Shown here: in pieces, positions 27,929-37,983 of the stretch
Numbering within the stretch: position 1 is the first letter of the stretch
Layout of the letters: every line of letters begins with the position of its first letter
NCBI GenBank assembly: GCA_037179335.1
Contig: JAKZHN010000021.1
Coordinates: forward strand, 1 to 64,000
Direction of reading: 5' to 3'
DNA: 64,000 bases
Source of the DNA: Cyclaneusma minus
Taxonomy: Eukaryota; Ascomycota; Leotiomycetes; Marthamycetales; Marthamycetaceae
The notes under the pieces: model-generated
Databases searched by the model: none
What the model was told of the DNA's origin: nothing
The model's input: the letters and a program-made list of their open reading frames with translations, nothing else
Translations under genes and position numbers: made by a program

Positions 27929-29498
27929 ATGCCAATGGACGAGGACGAACTCCGCTGGCAAAACGCTCATACGAGGCATGGCAGCCTGCCTGCTTTCTAT
28001 GGACCTGCTGCTGCACAGCCCATGACAGAAATGTTGCAGGTTCCGGTAATGACCGATTCCTACGAGCGAGATGTAGGTTTGTTATTTTTACACCTTGCCG
28101 CCGTTGCACTGCTTCAATTACCATGCAAGGTCCACCTGCCATGCTTCTCCCCATCTCCTTTTATTCAGTCGCCCGACTTTCACCATTCGCCCATCACATT
28201 GACCATCACATTGCCCATCGCACTGACCATTGCACTCCCTCTCTTTTCCAAATTTTTAAATCCGTGAACACTGAGCCTTCTCAAGCATCATGACGTCTTG
28301 CCAAACTCCTGAGACAATGGACATGGACACCAGAGTGAGATACTGGACTAATGGGAAGCGGCAGTATGTCTACCATCCCGAGTCCACCGAGTCCATCTAC
28401 GCGCCCTCCGACTACAGTCTCGACTCGACTTCTCGTCTGATATCGGACCCTCATCCGGGCTCGCGCCTCTCCTTCTCAGGCCGGTCAAATTCTCACAATC
28501 CCAACAACACGAGCAACAGCCCACAAACCTTCGAACCACGCACCACCAGTCTACCCAACCATCCCATCCCCGCACCTCTAAACATCCCCAGCACCACACG
28601 ACCCAGCTCCTCCTCACGCCGCCAATCCACCCCAACCACAACATCCCACCTGACATCTCCCAAATCCCCCACACCTACTAGCACAACCACCACCTCCCGC
28701 CGCTTCACCACCTCCCTAACCAAAGTCCTCTCCCCCCTCTCCTCAACCTCCAACTCCACCAAGTCCCTCTCCACAGCCGCATCCCGCAACGACCTCTCCA
28801 CCCTCAAACTCCTCCTCCAATCCGGATGCTCCCCAAATTCCCACGACTGGACCGGCAAAACCGCCCTCCATCGCGCCGCCTCCTACGGCTATGTGGACAT
28901 AGCACGTACGTTGCTTTGGGAAGGCGCTGACCCGAATGCGTGTGCGAATTATTCGCAGAGTTCGCTGGGGAGCCATATGTACGGGACGACGCTGTATGGG
29001 AACACGATAAGCAATGTGACGCCGCTGCACAGGGCAGCTAAGGGTGGACACGTCGAGGTGATAAGATTGCTGCTAGCAGGCGGCGCGGCCGTGGATGCAC
29101 AAACCAGCTACGGCCAAACAGCGCTGCATTTCGCCGCCGATGCGGGACAAAACTCCGCCGTGCGCGTGCTTCTCCGTGAAGGCAACGCGAAGCTGGATTT
29201 ACAGACCTCGAAAGGCAGGACGGCGGTTAGGCTGGCGGCGCAGGGAGGTCATGAACATGTGATGCGCACGATTGTGGAAGAGAGGGTTGATAGACGGAGG
29301 AGGGGCGTGGAGGAACATGTGGAAGTGAAAGAGGCGGTGGCGGAGGTGCCGGATGATTGTCGGGCGGGACCGAGTAGTCCGGAGTTTCTGCGGGAGTGGT
29401 TTGTGGAGAATGCGGGGGGGAGGAAGGTGGAGGTGCAGGTGAAGACGGGGGATGGGGGGGTGGAGAAGTGGAGGGAGTGGGAGGTTGTTAGCGCGTGA
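27929..29498 (+). CDS. Ankyrin-repeat protein
   Basis: Predicted exons are 27,929-28,076 and 28,276-29,498 (456 aa). The second exon is certain. Its frame carries a Ser/Thr/Pro-rich, probably disordered region and then about five ankyrin repeats (for example GKTALHRAASYGYVDIARTL, TPLHRAAKGGHVEVIRLLL, GQTALHFAADAGQNSAVRVL). The tail is basic and acidic. The first exon is inferred: the ATG at 27,929 has a strong CACAATGCC context, its product starts MPMDEDELRWQ, a GTTTGT donor at 28,077 and an ACTGAG acceptor at 28,275 keep frame, and an ACTGAC branch-like site precedes the acceptor. If this is wrong, translation would start at the ATG at 28,290 (402 aa). Ankyrin repeats mediate protein binding; partner and role are unknown. 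The sense strand flips from C-rich to G-rich near 28,900. Confidence 0.8.
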
Positions 29499-30954
29499 GG
29501 GGCTGGGTGGTGATGGGGGAGATAGTGGGTGTGAGAAAAGTGAGGGGGGCAGATGGGGAAGTGAGGAAGAGGATGTGATAAAAAATTCGGAGCAGATATG
29601 GTCAGGAGGAGTAATTTTCAGGATTTTTGGTCTTGGATGTTTGGACGTGAGATGCACAGCAGAGTCTGAATGGAAGGACTTTTTTTGGCAATTTTCAAGG
29701 TGCTCTCGGTGTTTTCGTTATTCTCCGCGGTTTCCTAAGAGTATTCAGGCTCGTTGCGTGGACTCGAGGGCGAGTGAGTTGGTGTTGGAAATTTCTTTGT
29801 CATGTTCAGAGATCTTCTATGTGTCTTTCCTTTCTCTTCGTTCTGAACATTTTTCGCGGATTCCTCGCTCGAGGACGGGAGCGAAAGGCGTGTTGGGCAC
29901 GGTTTGGGGGTTTGTGGGCGGGGGAAGCAGGCGTTCCTTTAATATTCTTTTCGATCATGTAGGCCCGATGTTACGACTTCATGAGGTGCTGGTCTGATCC
30001 GGAAACGAGTGGGATTTGAGAGGCAGATTTACTTTTTTAATATACTTGGGTATCTGACAATAATACTGTTCACCGTATGTATACTCAGACAACACTATGT
30101 TCTTCTCCGTATGAGACTTTCGGAAATACTGCTGCTCATTCCAGCATCGAGGCTAGTTCCACATCCTCCCATCAGATCTCGAGAGCATTACTATAGGTAA
30201 GCGCGATTGCAGGTTCCGCTGTCCAGTGTCACCATTCCAGCAAAGGTCCAGCCAGGACTCTTCAATTGCTTTCGGAAAAGAAAAGTAAGAAGAAAAAAAA
30301 CGAGTAAAACAAATATGACAAAAAAAATATGACAATTTTTTTTGGATTCAAACCAACACCTGCGACAGGTTCAGGGACCAATATAGAATTGTTTCTAGAC
30401 TTAAGAGCGAACTCAGCATACAACGCTATTTCACCCCTCGAATCGATAGCATTTCAGCTGCGAGAATGGGTAATGTATAAGGTGCCTGTGTGAGCGTATG
30501 TTGGGGATGAGGAGCTGGCACGACTAAGGAGATATTTTGCAATATCAACATCTGTCGTCCGAGCCCCTGCGTGGAGAGAGATTGTAGGTCTGGAGTGTCA
30601 AGAGCATGGACGGCGAAGTACACTCGATACGTCTCTCGAGAGCTAAGCCACACGGTCATTTCACGGCAGTGAATAGGAGCGGACAAGACGCGAACATGAT
30701 GCTACCTGGTTAAGGCAGGCTCCTTCCATTATGTGTTCCCTGTAATAACATCCCGCCAAAGCGATTGCAATGTCCATAATCTTCGTGAAAACTGCATTCA
30801 TCAAGTCCATCATATCGTATCATCCGCGCCCCTCTTCCAGGAAGCCCCTTAACCCACCCACCCCCTCGCTCGCACCTTTCCCATTATTTCCCTGGCCTCT
30901 CCTTCCAATCATCCCCGGCCCTCCTCTTCCCCTATCCCAGCATCCCGGTGTCTC
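29499..30954. other. Intergenic, no gene seen
   Basis: The first 100 bp are strikingly G-rich and continue the composition of the ankyrin gene's 3' end. The rest contains only short open frames without protein character. Confidence 0.6.
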
Positions 30955-31818
30955 CTAAATCCCCACACCCACCATCACCGCTCCAACAGCAACACCCACG
31001 CACCCCATTCCCACCCGTCCAGCCGCACCAGTCTGCACAACAAAGCCCCCACTACTCGTGCCCGTCCCACAGCTGCTCACACTCTCACAGCCCGCCTCAG
31101 ACGCCAAGCTGCTGCAGATACTGCTCGCACTCGCACTCCCCAAACTCATACTCTGCGCCACCGTCACCCCTCCATTGGGCGCCTGTACCGTAACGCCAAA
31201 GCCGCCGCCTGCTAGATCTTTCGTGCAAGCCGCCATATCAGTCGAACATGTTGACGCCGCGGATGTACATGCGCTGCTATCCGCAGTTGCACTGGCGGTG
31301 ATGTAGGGAAATGGAAAATAAGCATTCGGCACGTATGAAGCTGTGCCTGTGGATGTTGCGCCGTAGAGATTCGAAGTCGTAGTAGTAGCTAGAGAGTTTG
31401 TGGTAGTGGCGAGTGAAGAGACGGAGGAGGCGAGAGATAATGTGCCGGTGCAGGCAGCGCCGAGAGGACAGCAGGCTACTTGGTTTGCGCTGTCGATGCT
31501 GCAGAGGGCGGTGGTGGGGCAGCAGGCGGCGCTGTATTGGGCGGCGAGGGTGGAGCAGGAGTTGTATTTTGAGGGGCAGTAGTTTGCGCGCTTGAGGAGG
31601 TCGAAATGTGCGTCCTCTTCTTCTTCTTTTGATGAGGATGTGGAGGAGTTGGTGAGGAAGATGTCGTTTTCGAGGGAGAGGAGCGAGGGGGGATGCGCGG
31701 GGCTGAAGGAGGAGAGTGAGGGTGGTTGGGCGAGGGCGTAGGTTGGGTGGGAGGAGATGGCGAGGATGAGGAGGGTGAGGGTTGCGGGGAGAGTTGCGGG
31801 GAGAGTAGGGGAACGCAT
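30955..31818 (-). CDS. Secreted, probably GPI-anchored Cys-rich protein
   Basis: The 287-aa product starts at the ATG at 31,818; the open frame extends further upstream only from a GTG. Residues 1-31 (MRSPTLPATLPATLTLLILA and on) form a signal peptide. A Lys-Arg site (LLKRANYCPS) precedes a cysteine cluster with YCPSKYNSCS, AACCPTTALCS and ACCPLGAACTG. A Ser/Thr-rich middle follows, with further cysteines (DSSACTSAASTCSTDMAACT). The C-terminus is a small-residue hydrophobic tail (GVAVGAVMVGVGI) suited to GPI attachment. The pattern is common in fungal cell-wall or surface proteins. No enzyme domain is visible, so function is unknown. It could alternatively be a membrane protein with a single C-terminal helix. 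Confidence 0.8.
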   Translation of the reverse strand: MRSPTLPATLPATLTLLILAISSHPTYALAQPPSLSSFSPAHPPSLLSLENDIFLTNSSTSSSKEEEEDAHFDLLKRANYCPSKYNSCSTLAAQYSAACCPTTALCSIDSANQVACCPLGAACTGTLSLASSVSSLATTTNSLATTTTSNLYGATSTGTASYVPNAYFPFPYITASATADSSACTSAASTCSTDMAACTKDLAGGGFGVTVQAPNGGVTVAQSMSLGSASASSICSSLASEAGCESVSSCGTGTSSGGFVVQTGAAGRVGMGCVGVAVGAVMVGVGI

Positions 31819-32758
31819 TCTTTCGTTCTCTTGGTGGATGGTAGTTTCAGATCTTGGTCGAGGAAGTGCTGGATTGGGACGGTTGGAATGCGGAGCTGTG
31901 AAGTTGGCAAAGTTGGCACTGTTGACACCGTCAGCCCACCCCACTCGATGTCAGCCTCGTCTATGTCGTGATGCACAAGTTCAGGTCTCGCAGATGCAGA
32001 TCCAATAAAATTGAAGCTGTTTTGAATATTTCTGAAAAACAGAGAGATGCAGCAATTGACTTGACTTGGGCCAATTGGACTGTGAGAGGTGAAGGTACCT
32101 CTTTCCTTAAGAAGGCTGTGATGTGAGAGGCTGGACAAATCAACCCGGCAACCCAGCACGCACGGAGCATCAGATTGGCAGATAGACGGGCGCTAGGCCA
32201 GCTGGGGAATGGTGGTCAAACTTAAGAACGAAGAAGCTGACCACTCAGCGACAGGGAAATTGGGATCTGAGAGTTTTGTTGCACGTCGATGGGGAAGATG
32301 TGATGTTGGCCTCGTCTGTGCGTCGGCGTATCAGTGGGGCTGGGGCGATTTGATCCACCAGTGACGGTGTTTGTTAATACTATATGCCCAGTTGATCTAA
32401 TCCTGCTTTTAGCCGGCTTTGAAGTGGCTCGAAGGCGTGACTGAAGGTTTTGTGAAAAGTTCATGATATAATAGATACGGACTGCAAAAAGGAGGCGATG
32501 TTCATAGTCACGGTTAGAGGTTGGAAACTTCGGAGTTGGGGAGGCAGATTTGGTGCTTGAGGATTGAGATTTCCGCCAGTCTCCGACCTATAAATTCAAT
32601 GGCCACTGTGGACTGCGGATTGATCAATCAAGGTGGCTGAACTAAACCAGGCGACCCCCAATGGCCTAATCTTAGAGATTGGAGAAATAATAGCATACCA
32701 GTCTCGATAGCCACCCTTTCCCGCTTGCGCGAATTGCAGGGGGGCTTTATAAGACTCA
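31819..32758. other. Intergenic, holds one dispersed repeat copy
   Basis: No gene is supported between the two minus-strand genes. The only recognisable item is the repeat copy at 32,234-32,310. Confidence 0.6.
32234..32310 (-). repeat. Third copy of the 25.7-kb dispersed repeat
   Basis: Read on the minus strand it gives ACATCACATCTTCCCCATCG followed by ACGTGCAACAAAACTCT and a CAATTTCCCTG block, matching both copies at 25,672-25,850. Confidence 0.75.
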
Positions 32759-33922
32759 TTACTCCGAATCATCTCTAGGATCTCGATTCATGTCGTAATC
32801 TTCCTTTGTCAAGCCATTGTCGATTTTCTTGAAGATTCCCACGCCTTCGCGGCCTAGGGCTGTGGCAAGTCCTACTCCGTCCGCTCCTGCAGACATCATT
32901 CTCTTCCATCCCTCGGCGTCTTTGACTCCTCCCACGCCAATGATCTGTATATGCTGGAAATCGTGATCCTCCGCCAATAGTCCCCTCAGCGTACTGACGT
33001 TTCCTAAGGCTAGAGGATGCAAGGCGTCGCCTGCCATGCCTCCAATTCCTGTACGTGCTCCTGATGACAAGGCTGGGTAAGAGTGAGGAGCACACTCGGG
33101 TCCCTGGAATACCAAGCATGAGCCGAGAGTGTTGGTTGCCGTAATGAAATCAATAGGAACAAGACGAGCCGTGGGATTCTCGATGTTAGTTGGACGCTTC
33201 AATGCGTCCGCTAGCCCTTGAAATTGGCCGGCATGGGTATATGGAGGTATTTTTATCCCGATCGGGACATCAGCACGAGTGAATGGCCACATCCAATTGT
33301 TTCTCAGATCTCTGATCGCCTCCAAATACTCGAAAAGCATGTCGAAATCATATGCTGGTGGCGGCTTTCCAGTGATGTTGGGACAAGACAAATTGATTTC
33401 CATCCAGACGGTCAAGTTTGGAGTCTCCTCCTTACAATCGAGAATATTTCTGTAGCACTGTGCTATTTCCTGAGCACTGCCCGCAACCGAGACAATGAAC
33501 GGTTTCGCGGGACGAATGACAAGGCCTGGAACCTTTCCCTCGGCAGCAGAGTTCAAGAGATCCAAGTAATCGTCAAGAGAAGTAGGACTGTAGCCTAGAG
33601 TATTAAGGCTACAGGTCTCTTTGGAGAATACAAGGTTGTTCTCCTCTCGGAGCGGTCGCCCATCTAGGGTGATATGGGATTCAGAGTAACCCAGAGTTGG
33701 AGAGAAGAAGGTGTACTGATGCTGGGATGGGTCATGTGGGAAGCCGCCCAGAAGGGATGTTCGAATGGTGACTGCGCCGGTGTATTCACAATTGTAGAGA
33801 TCGCGAAGCTCCTCTGTCGTTGTAGCCCAAGGACAAGCGGAATTGATCAACGGACGTTTGAGCTCACTGGGCGCCCGGGGCGCCCGATAACAAACATTAC
33901 CGGGTCGTAGGTGAAGAGCCAT
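32759..33922 (-). CDS. Class 1A dihydroorotate dehydrogenase-like flavoprotein
   Basis: The 387-aa product is an FMN-binding TIM-barrel protein of the dihydroorotate dehydrogenase family. Class 1A marks are NLSCPNITGKP (residues about 180-190; the Cys is the usual catalytic base of class 1), TNTLGS, GGMAGDALHPLALGNV, and the phosphate-binding end IIGVGGVKDAEGWKRMMSAG then ADGVGLATAL. No mitochondrial presequence or membrane anchor is seen, so a soluble cytosolic enzyme is likely. Most filamentous ascomycetes make pyrimidines with a mitochondrial class 2 enzyme, so this may be an additional paralogue. Where classical class 1A enzymes have a Lys in a TKS-like motif, this protein reads TIRTSLL, so its substrate may differ. 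The ATG at 33,922 is in good context. No introns are needed. Confidence 0.85.
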   Translation of the reverse strand: MALHLRPGNVCYRAPRAPSELKRPLINSACPWATTTEELRDLYNCEYTGAVTIRTSLLGGFPHDPSQHQYTFFSPTLGYSESHITLDGRPLREENNLVFSKETCSLNTLGYSPTSLDDYLDLLNSAAEGKVPGLVIRPAKPFIVSVAGSAQEIAQCYRNILDCKEETPNLTVWMEINLSCPNITGKPPPAYDFDMLFEYLEAIRDLRNNWMWPFTRADVPIGIKIPPYTHAGQFQGLADALKRPTNIENPTARLVPIDFITATNTLGSCLVFQGPECAPHSYPALSSGARTGIGGMAGDALHPLALGNVSTLRGLLAEDHDFQHIQIIGVGGVKDAEGWKRMMSAGADGVGLATALGREGVGIFKKIDNGLTKEDYDMNRDPRDDSE

Positions 33923-35117
33923 TGTGATGGTGACCTGAGTGACTTTGCGAAGCTTACAGTCAGAGATTCCCCGTAGACTGAACGCTAAGAGGCGCCTGTG
34001 AATCGTGTGAGAAACAGACCGCCCAGAGGCTGCTGGAGTTCAGCGATAGACTTATCTAGGTAAGCATAAGAAAGAGAACCCACCTGGGAGGTTAAGGTGA
34101 GAAGCGCTCTGCAGCAGAGACGTCCCGTTGTCCGAAAGACAGTCAACCGGAACCCCGGATTTGCAGCGGCCCGCGGGATGCAGATGGCCAGATGCCTCAG
34201 ACTCGGACTTCAGACGGTAACTAGGTATCTTACTCTATCCTTGAGACGATTGCAAAGGATTGAGACGTGTTGCGAATACGACGTTGTTGCGCGGATGTTG
34301 AAGTTGGCTTGTTGAAAAGATTGCGGAGAGACTGGAGTTTGATTCGTCGAGTGGGGACAGCAGGGTCCACAGTCTTGGCGCTTACACGTGATGCAGACTT
34401 GACTTCCAACGCCCGCCCTCGCAATGGTTTCTCTGGCTCTGAACTTTTGTATCTCGGATATTTGTCAATTGCCCTATTGAGTACAGCATCGATGGGCTCA
34501 CTTCAGTTACCACGTATTTTCTGAGGATGTTGTTCGAGATCGACACCACACCTTGTCCTTGTCCCTATTTTGGAACCCCAGTTCAGATTCATTATTTCAC
34601 AGATGAATGAGAGATCGATCTCCCGAATAAGCCCTTTCTCGGTCCCAATCCACTGGTTCCGGAAGACCTACAATCATCCAAGCATGATGATATCAGACTG
34701 AGCATGAGGTGGTCCTGTGAATGGTTGCCTGTCAAGCCTTGGGGAACACAAACATTGTTTGCTTGCCCCCCTCGAGTTCTGTTCCTCACAATCAAATGCC
34801 ACACTCTCAGGAACCTCTTCCTGCGCGACCTGCCATTGGACTGTCAGATTTCTGCCACAAAAACATGCAATTCCCCATGTTTGTCCTATGAATCACTTTT
34901 AGGCAGCCACGCAGGATGCTTCTGTGAAACCAAGTTTCCAAGTTAAATAGTCGCAGATCCCCCATCTGAATCATGTCGAAACTTTTGCTCCTCTGAATAC
35001 CCAGCTTTGATTCGGATCTATGAGCATCCGTTTGTGATTCATTCGATCTCTTATTCAGAGCTGTGAGATTGAATTCCATTGAGCGGTACCACTAGGTACG
35101 CACTATATACGAACACA
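33923..35117. other. Divergent intergenic region
   Basis: Lies between two genes that point away from each other and must hold both promoters. No gene or clear motif was recognised in it. Confidence 0.6.
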
Positions 35118-36818
35118 ATGTCGTCCAGCAATTTGTTTGATTTCAGCAACTGGAGACCCAACAGAGAAAGAAACCGAGAAGCAAGATACGAAGAAGACTT
35201 TGACGGGAAAGCAACCACCCATCTTCGCCCAGCACAATACGAGGAAAACTTTGACCAAGTCTACGAGAAACCAAACACTCAAAGTCGCCCAGGACAACAC
35301 GAAGAAGACTTTGCTCGAGGCTATAGAACATCAGAGACTCACCGTCGCCCAGCACAATACGGAGAAGACTTTGACCAAGTCTACGATAAACCGAACACTC
35401 ACCGTCATCCAGCACGATACTCACCGTCGCCACCACCTCCAACATACGGCTACTCGAATTACCAAGATCCTTACGCCCAGGTCGACTCTCGATATCGACT
35501 ATCCAGTTCCAGACTCCAAGAGCTCTGCGAAGACATGGCATCCTCGACTATGTCCCCTGTGTCTTCCGCTGCATCCTCATCTTTCCAGACACCAGCTACA
35601 ATCGAGTCCTGGACGTCTTCGGAGGGATACAGACCAGCGAGGTCTTACACCATTCCCCAGATGCCAGAGACAATAGCTCTCGACGCTGTCATGGAGAAAG
35701 ATCGATGGAACCATCCAGAAGTCAGGGACTTCCGTGACTACATGGAACTTGCGGCTGGGCGTTGTGAAACCGACTATCCCTGTTTCTATGGCCACATGTA
35801 CCCAGTGCAGGTCGTCTACATCGACGGGACCGGCGACAAGGAGCACCGCAAGAAGGTCGCGGCTTGGAACCAGGAACACGATATCAAGGACGCTTTCCAG
35901 CAGCTTCGAACCAATTCCGATATCGAGATCGCGAAAGATGTCACCACAATCCAGTTCAAAGTCGCCGGAATGGTGATGAAGCCTGACGGCACGGTGATGC
36001 CTGACCCTATCGCCTTCGGCCAGCAGGGCAATCAAGTCCCTCAAGTAGCACTCGACATGGTCGAAGCGCACAAGAAGTTCGTCCCGATCTTGATGCCCGA
36101 AGTCGCTGAGTACATCCTCAAGCTGAAAACACCTGCTGAGAAGCAACTTGCTCTGCAGTGTGTCAGCCAAGAGATCTACCGACCTCACAAGCGTCGCCTC
36201 GGTGTCATCATCTCAGTCATCGATGACTTCACTTCCAACAAAGCCGAGACCGGCTCTGGATACGCCATCATATATGACATCGCCCACGATCAAACCATCA
36301 CAAAATGGTACACCAGCTCCTGGAACGACGGCCCCCTCGACCGCTTCGCCGGCCCCATCACCGCTCCAACATCCCTACAACAGGCAGTAGAGCGTCGCTA
36401 CACCGGCCCCACGCGCGAAGTCCTCGAGCGCTGCAAGCACGGCCACGACCGTCGCAACGGCTACGATCTCGCCCTCTCGGGAATCGTGATGGATTTCTTC
36501 TTCCGCCACATGAAGAATAAAGCCATTTCCCCTCCCTACACTCCTCAACAGAGAGAAGATTTCAAATCCGCAGTGGGATTCCTGAAAGCTGAGACGAAGA
36601 AATTGCCGTTTCTGAATGTGATTAAGGAAAGGAAATGGGGTGATCATGCGAAGTATATGTACAGGATGATGGCGCTGATGTGGAAGGCGAGTTTTGAAGA
36701 TGTCACACATGCGGCTGTGGATGCGGAGATGAAGGATGGTGGGGAGAGGGAGGCCAGGGGGTTGGTTGAGTTGTATGAGGAGATTAGGGTGAAGTTGGAG
36801 AAAGCTGCGAATGCTTGA
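35118..36818 (+). CDS. Conserved-looking protein of unknown function with N-terminal repeats
   Basis: The 566-aa protein starts at the ATG at 35,118 (context ACACAATGTCG); the frame is open a little further only from a TTG. Residues about 15-100 hold a 20-residue repeat (RPAQYEENFDQVYEKPNTQ type), three full copies and flanking partial ones, encoded by a 60-bp tandem repeat. A Pro/Tyr and Ser-rich linker follows. From about residue 205 onward the sequence looks globular and soluble (RWNHPEVRDFRDYMELAAGR; VPQVALDMVEAHKKFVPILM; YDLALSGIVMDFFFRHMKNK). I do not recognise a family, and no signal peptide or membrane segment is present. Composition flips from C-rich to G-rich near 36,560. Confidence 0.75.
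   Translation: MSSSNLFDFSNWRPNRERNREARYEEDFDGKATTHLRPAQYEENFDQVYEKPNTQSRPGQHEEDFARGYRTSETHRRPAQYGEDFDQVYDKPNTHRHPARYSPSPPPPTYGYSNYQDPYAQVDSRYRLSSSRLQELCEDMASSTMSPVSSAASSSFQTPATIESWTSSEGYRPARSYTIPQMPETIALDAVMEKDRWNHPEVRDFRDYMELAAGRCETDYPCFYGHMYPVQVVYIDGTGDKEHRKKVAAWNQEHDIKDAFQQLRTNSDIEIAKDVTTIQFKVAGMVMKPDGTVMPDPIAFGQQGNQVPQVALDMVEAHKKFVPILMPEVAEYILKLKTPAEKQLALQCVSQEIYRPHKRRLGVIISVIDDFTSNKAETGSGYAIIYDIAHDQTITKWYTSSWNDGPLDRFAGPITAPTSLQQAVERRYTGPTREVLERCKHGHDRRNGYDLALSGIVMDFFFRHMKNKAISPPYTPQQREDFKSAVGFLKAETKKLPFLNVIKERKWGDHAKYMYRMMALMWKASFEDVTHAAVDAEMKDGGEREARGLVELYEEIRVKLEKAANA
35226..35420 (+). repeat. 60-bp coding minisatellite
   Basis: Three consecutive 60-bp units starting CGCCCAG(C/G)ACAA, plus a truncated fourth, lie inside the preceding coding region. 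Units 1 and 3 are nearly identical and unit 2 is diverged, suggesting recent unit exchange. Length is a multiple of three, so copy number could vary without frameshift. Confidence 0.9.
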
Positions 36819-36861
36819 TGGATTGGTTCGGAGGCGCCTAGGTATGCTGCGAGGTTTCTAG

Positions 36862-37634
36862 TTAGCTCAAGGTTACTGCGTTGATATTGAATCCGTTTGA
36901 TACTTTCCCAGGTTCTCGGGTTTCTGGAGACAGACTTGACGAGTTCTTGTTGGGACTTTCTTGCGATTCAGGCTCTGGATCGTGATGAAACGCTTGACCT
37001 GAGTTTTGCCCAAATAAATGGGCTTGCTTCAAGTACTCCGGACCGCTCAAGTAAGCTGGCCTGACTTCCCTGACTTGATTCCTTTCGATTGTATTCCAGG
37101 TCCCCGGGCTCCTGAAGCCAGAAGTACTGAGCTGTTGTTGTGACTTTGTTGACATCTCGGGGTCTTGGTGTGGAAGGTTTGATTCACTTGGCCTCACCGG
37201 TGGTCTGTTGAGCTCCCACGCCTTTCAGTCTTTCTTTCTCGAGGTCTTGAAGCCGGTCAACCGTGGTGTTGTTGTCCTCCCTCGGTCCTCGTCTTTGATT
37301 CTTGATAGCGATGGACTGATTGCTTGATGTGACCTGACCAGGCGGCTCGATAATCCCATCAACTCCCCTTTTTCAAATGGGAGCCGTGAGAATCGTGATG
37401 CTTGTTCAAACAATCTGTCGTAGACGTGAAAGGAGGTAGTAGTGCGAAACAACAGGAGCCTTCCGGAAGACCGCCGACAGTCTGCGCTTTGAAGCTCGTC
37501 GCCGCGTCGACGCCGCCCTTTTCGACCCAGCGAATAAAGACTCCTGCCCAACCAAAGCTCAGCGCTTCCAGCGCCAAAACACCATTGACTAAAGCAGCGG
37601 CGACGCCCTGACCCCTGGGATTATTGCTGCCCAT
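36862..37634 (-). CDS. Possible spliced small gene, unknown
   Basis: Three minus-strand segments look protein-like but are in different frames: 37,359-37,634 (from MGSNNPRGQGVAAALVNGVL), about 37,200-37,320 (QSIAIKNQRRGPREDNNTTV and on), and 36,862-37,180 (MSTKSQQQLSTSGFRSPGTW and on, hydrophilic, ending INAVTLS). I could not find introns of normal length that join them all. The product would be mostly hydrophilic and resembles nothing I know. It may be a lineage-specific gene, a decayed gene or chance. Confidence 0.25.
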
Positions 37635-37983
37635 AGCGCAGTGGCCAACTTCAAAGCCTGCCCATCTTCCATCGACATCCTCCATCCTCCATAAACACTC
37701 CCTTTGTTCAACTCTAAGCCCCCACCACTTGTGCAACTTCATCCTGATCATCTCCATCTTTCCTTGCTCAGCCTCACCCTGCTATGATCTTCCATCTTCA
37801 TCATCAGAGGATGGACCATCCACATTTGTCCACAGCAGTTTCGCCATCCAAACTCGAGGCGCATGCACACACCCGCAACCTCCTCGACCTCCTCGACCCC
37901 CTCGACTCCCTCAACCTCTTCAACCTCAATACCACACCGCTGCCCGTTCTTGCCCGGCTTCCACCTCAACCACTACAAGTTCC

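Noticed and set aside
27619..28293. 224-codon frame before the ankyrin exon
   Set aside because: Composition is Ser/His/Cys-rich without family features; a different frame gives the better first exon.
29452..29997. 181-codon frame after the ankyrin gene
   Set aside because: Overlaps the end of the ankyrin gene in another frame and reflects the G-rich 3' flank.
30330..30420. tRNA-like sequence on the minus strand (GGTTTGAATCC)
   Set aside because: A T-loop-like B box is present but the acceptor stem falls in an A-run and no D-arm or A box can be paired.
37145..37215. 34-bp intron joining two fragments of the 36.9-37.6 kb candidate gene
   Set aside because: Frame would be kept, but 34 bp is shorter than any other intron here (53 bp minimum) and has no branch site.
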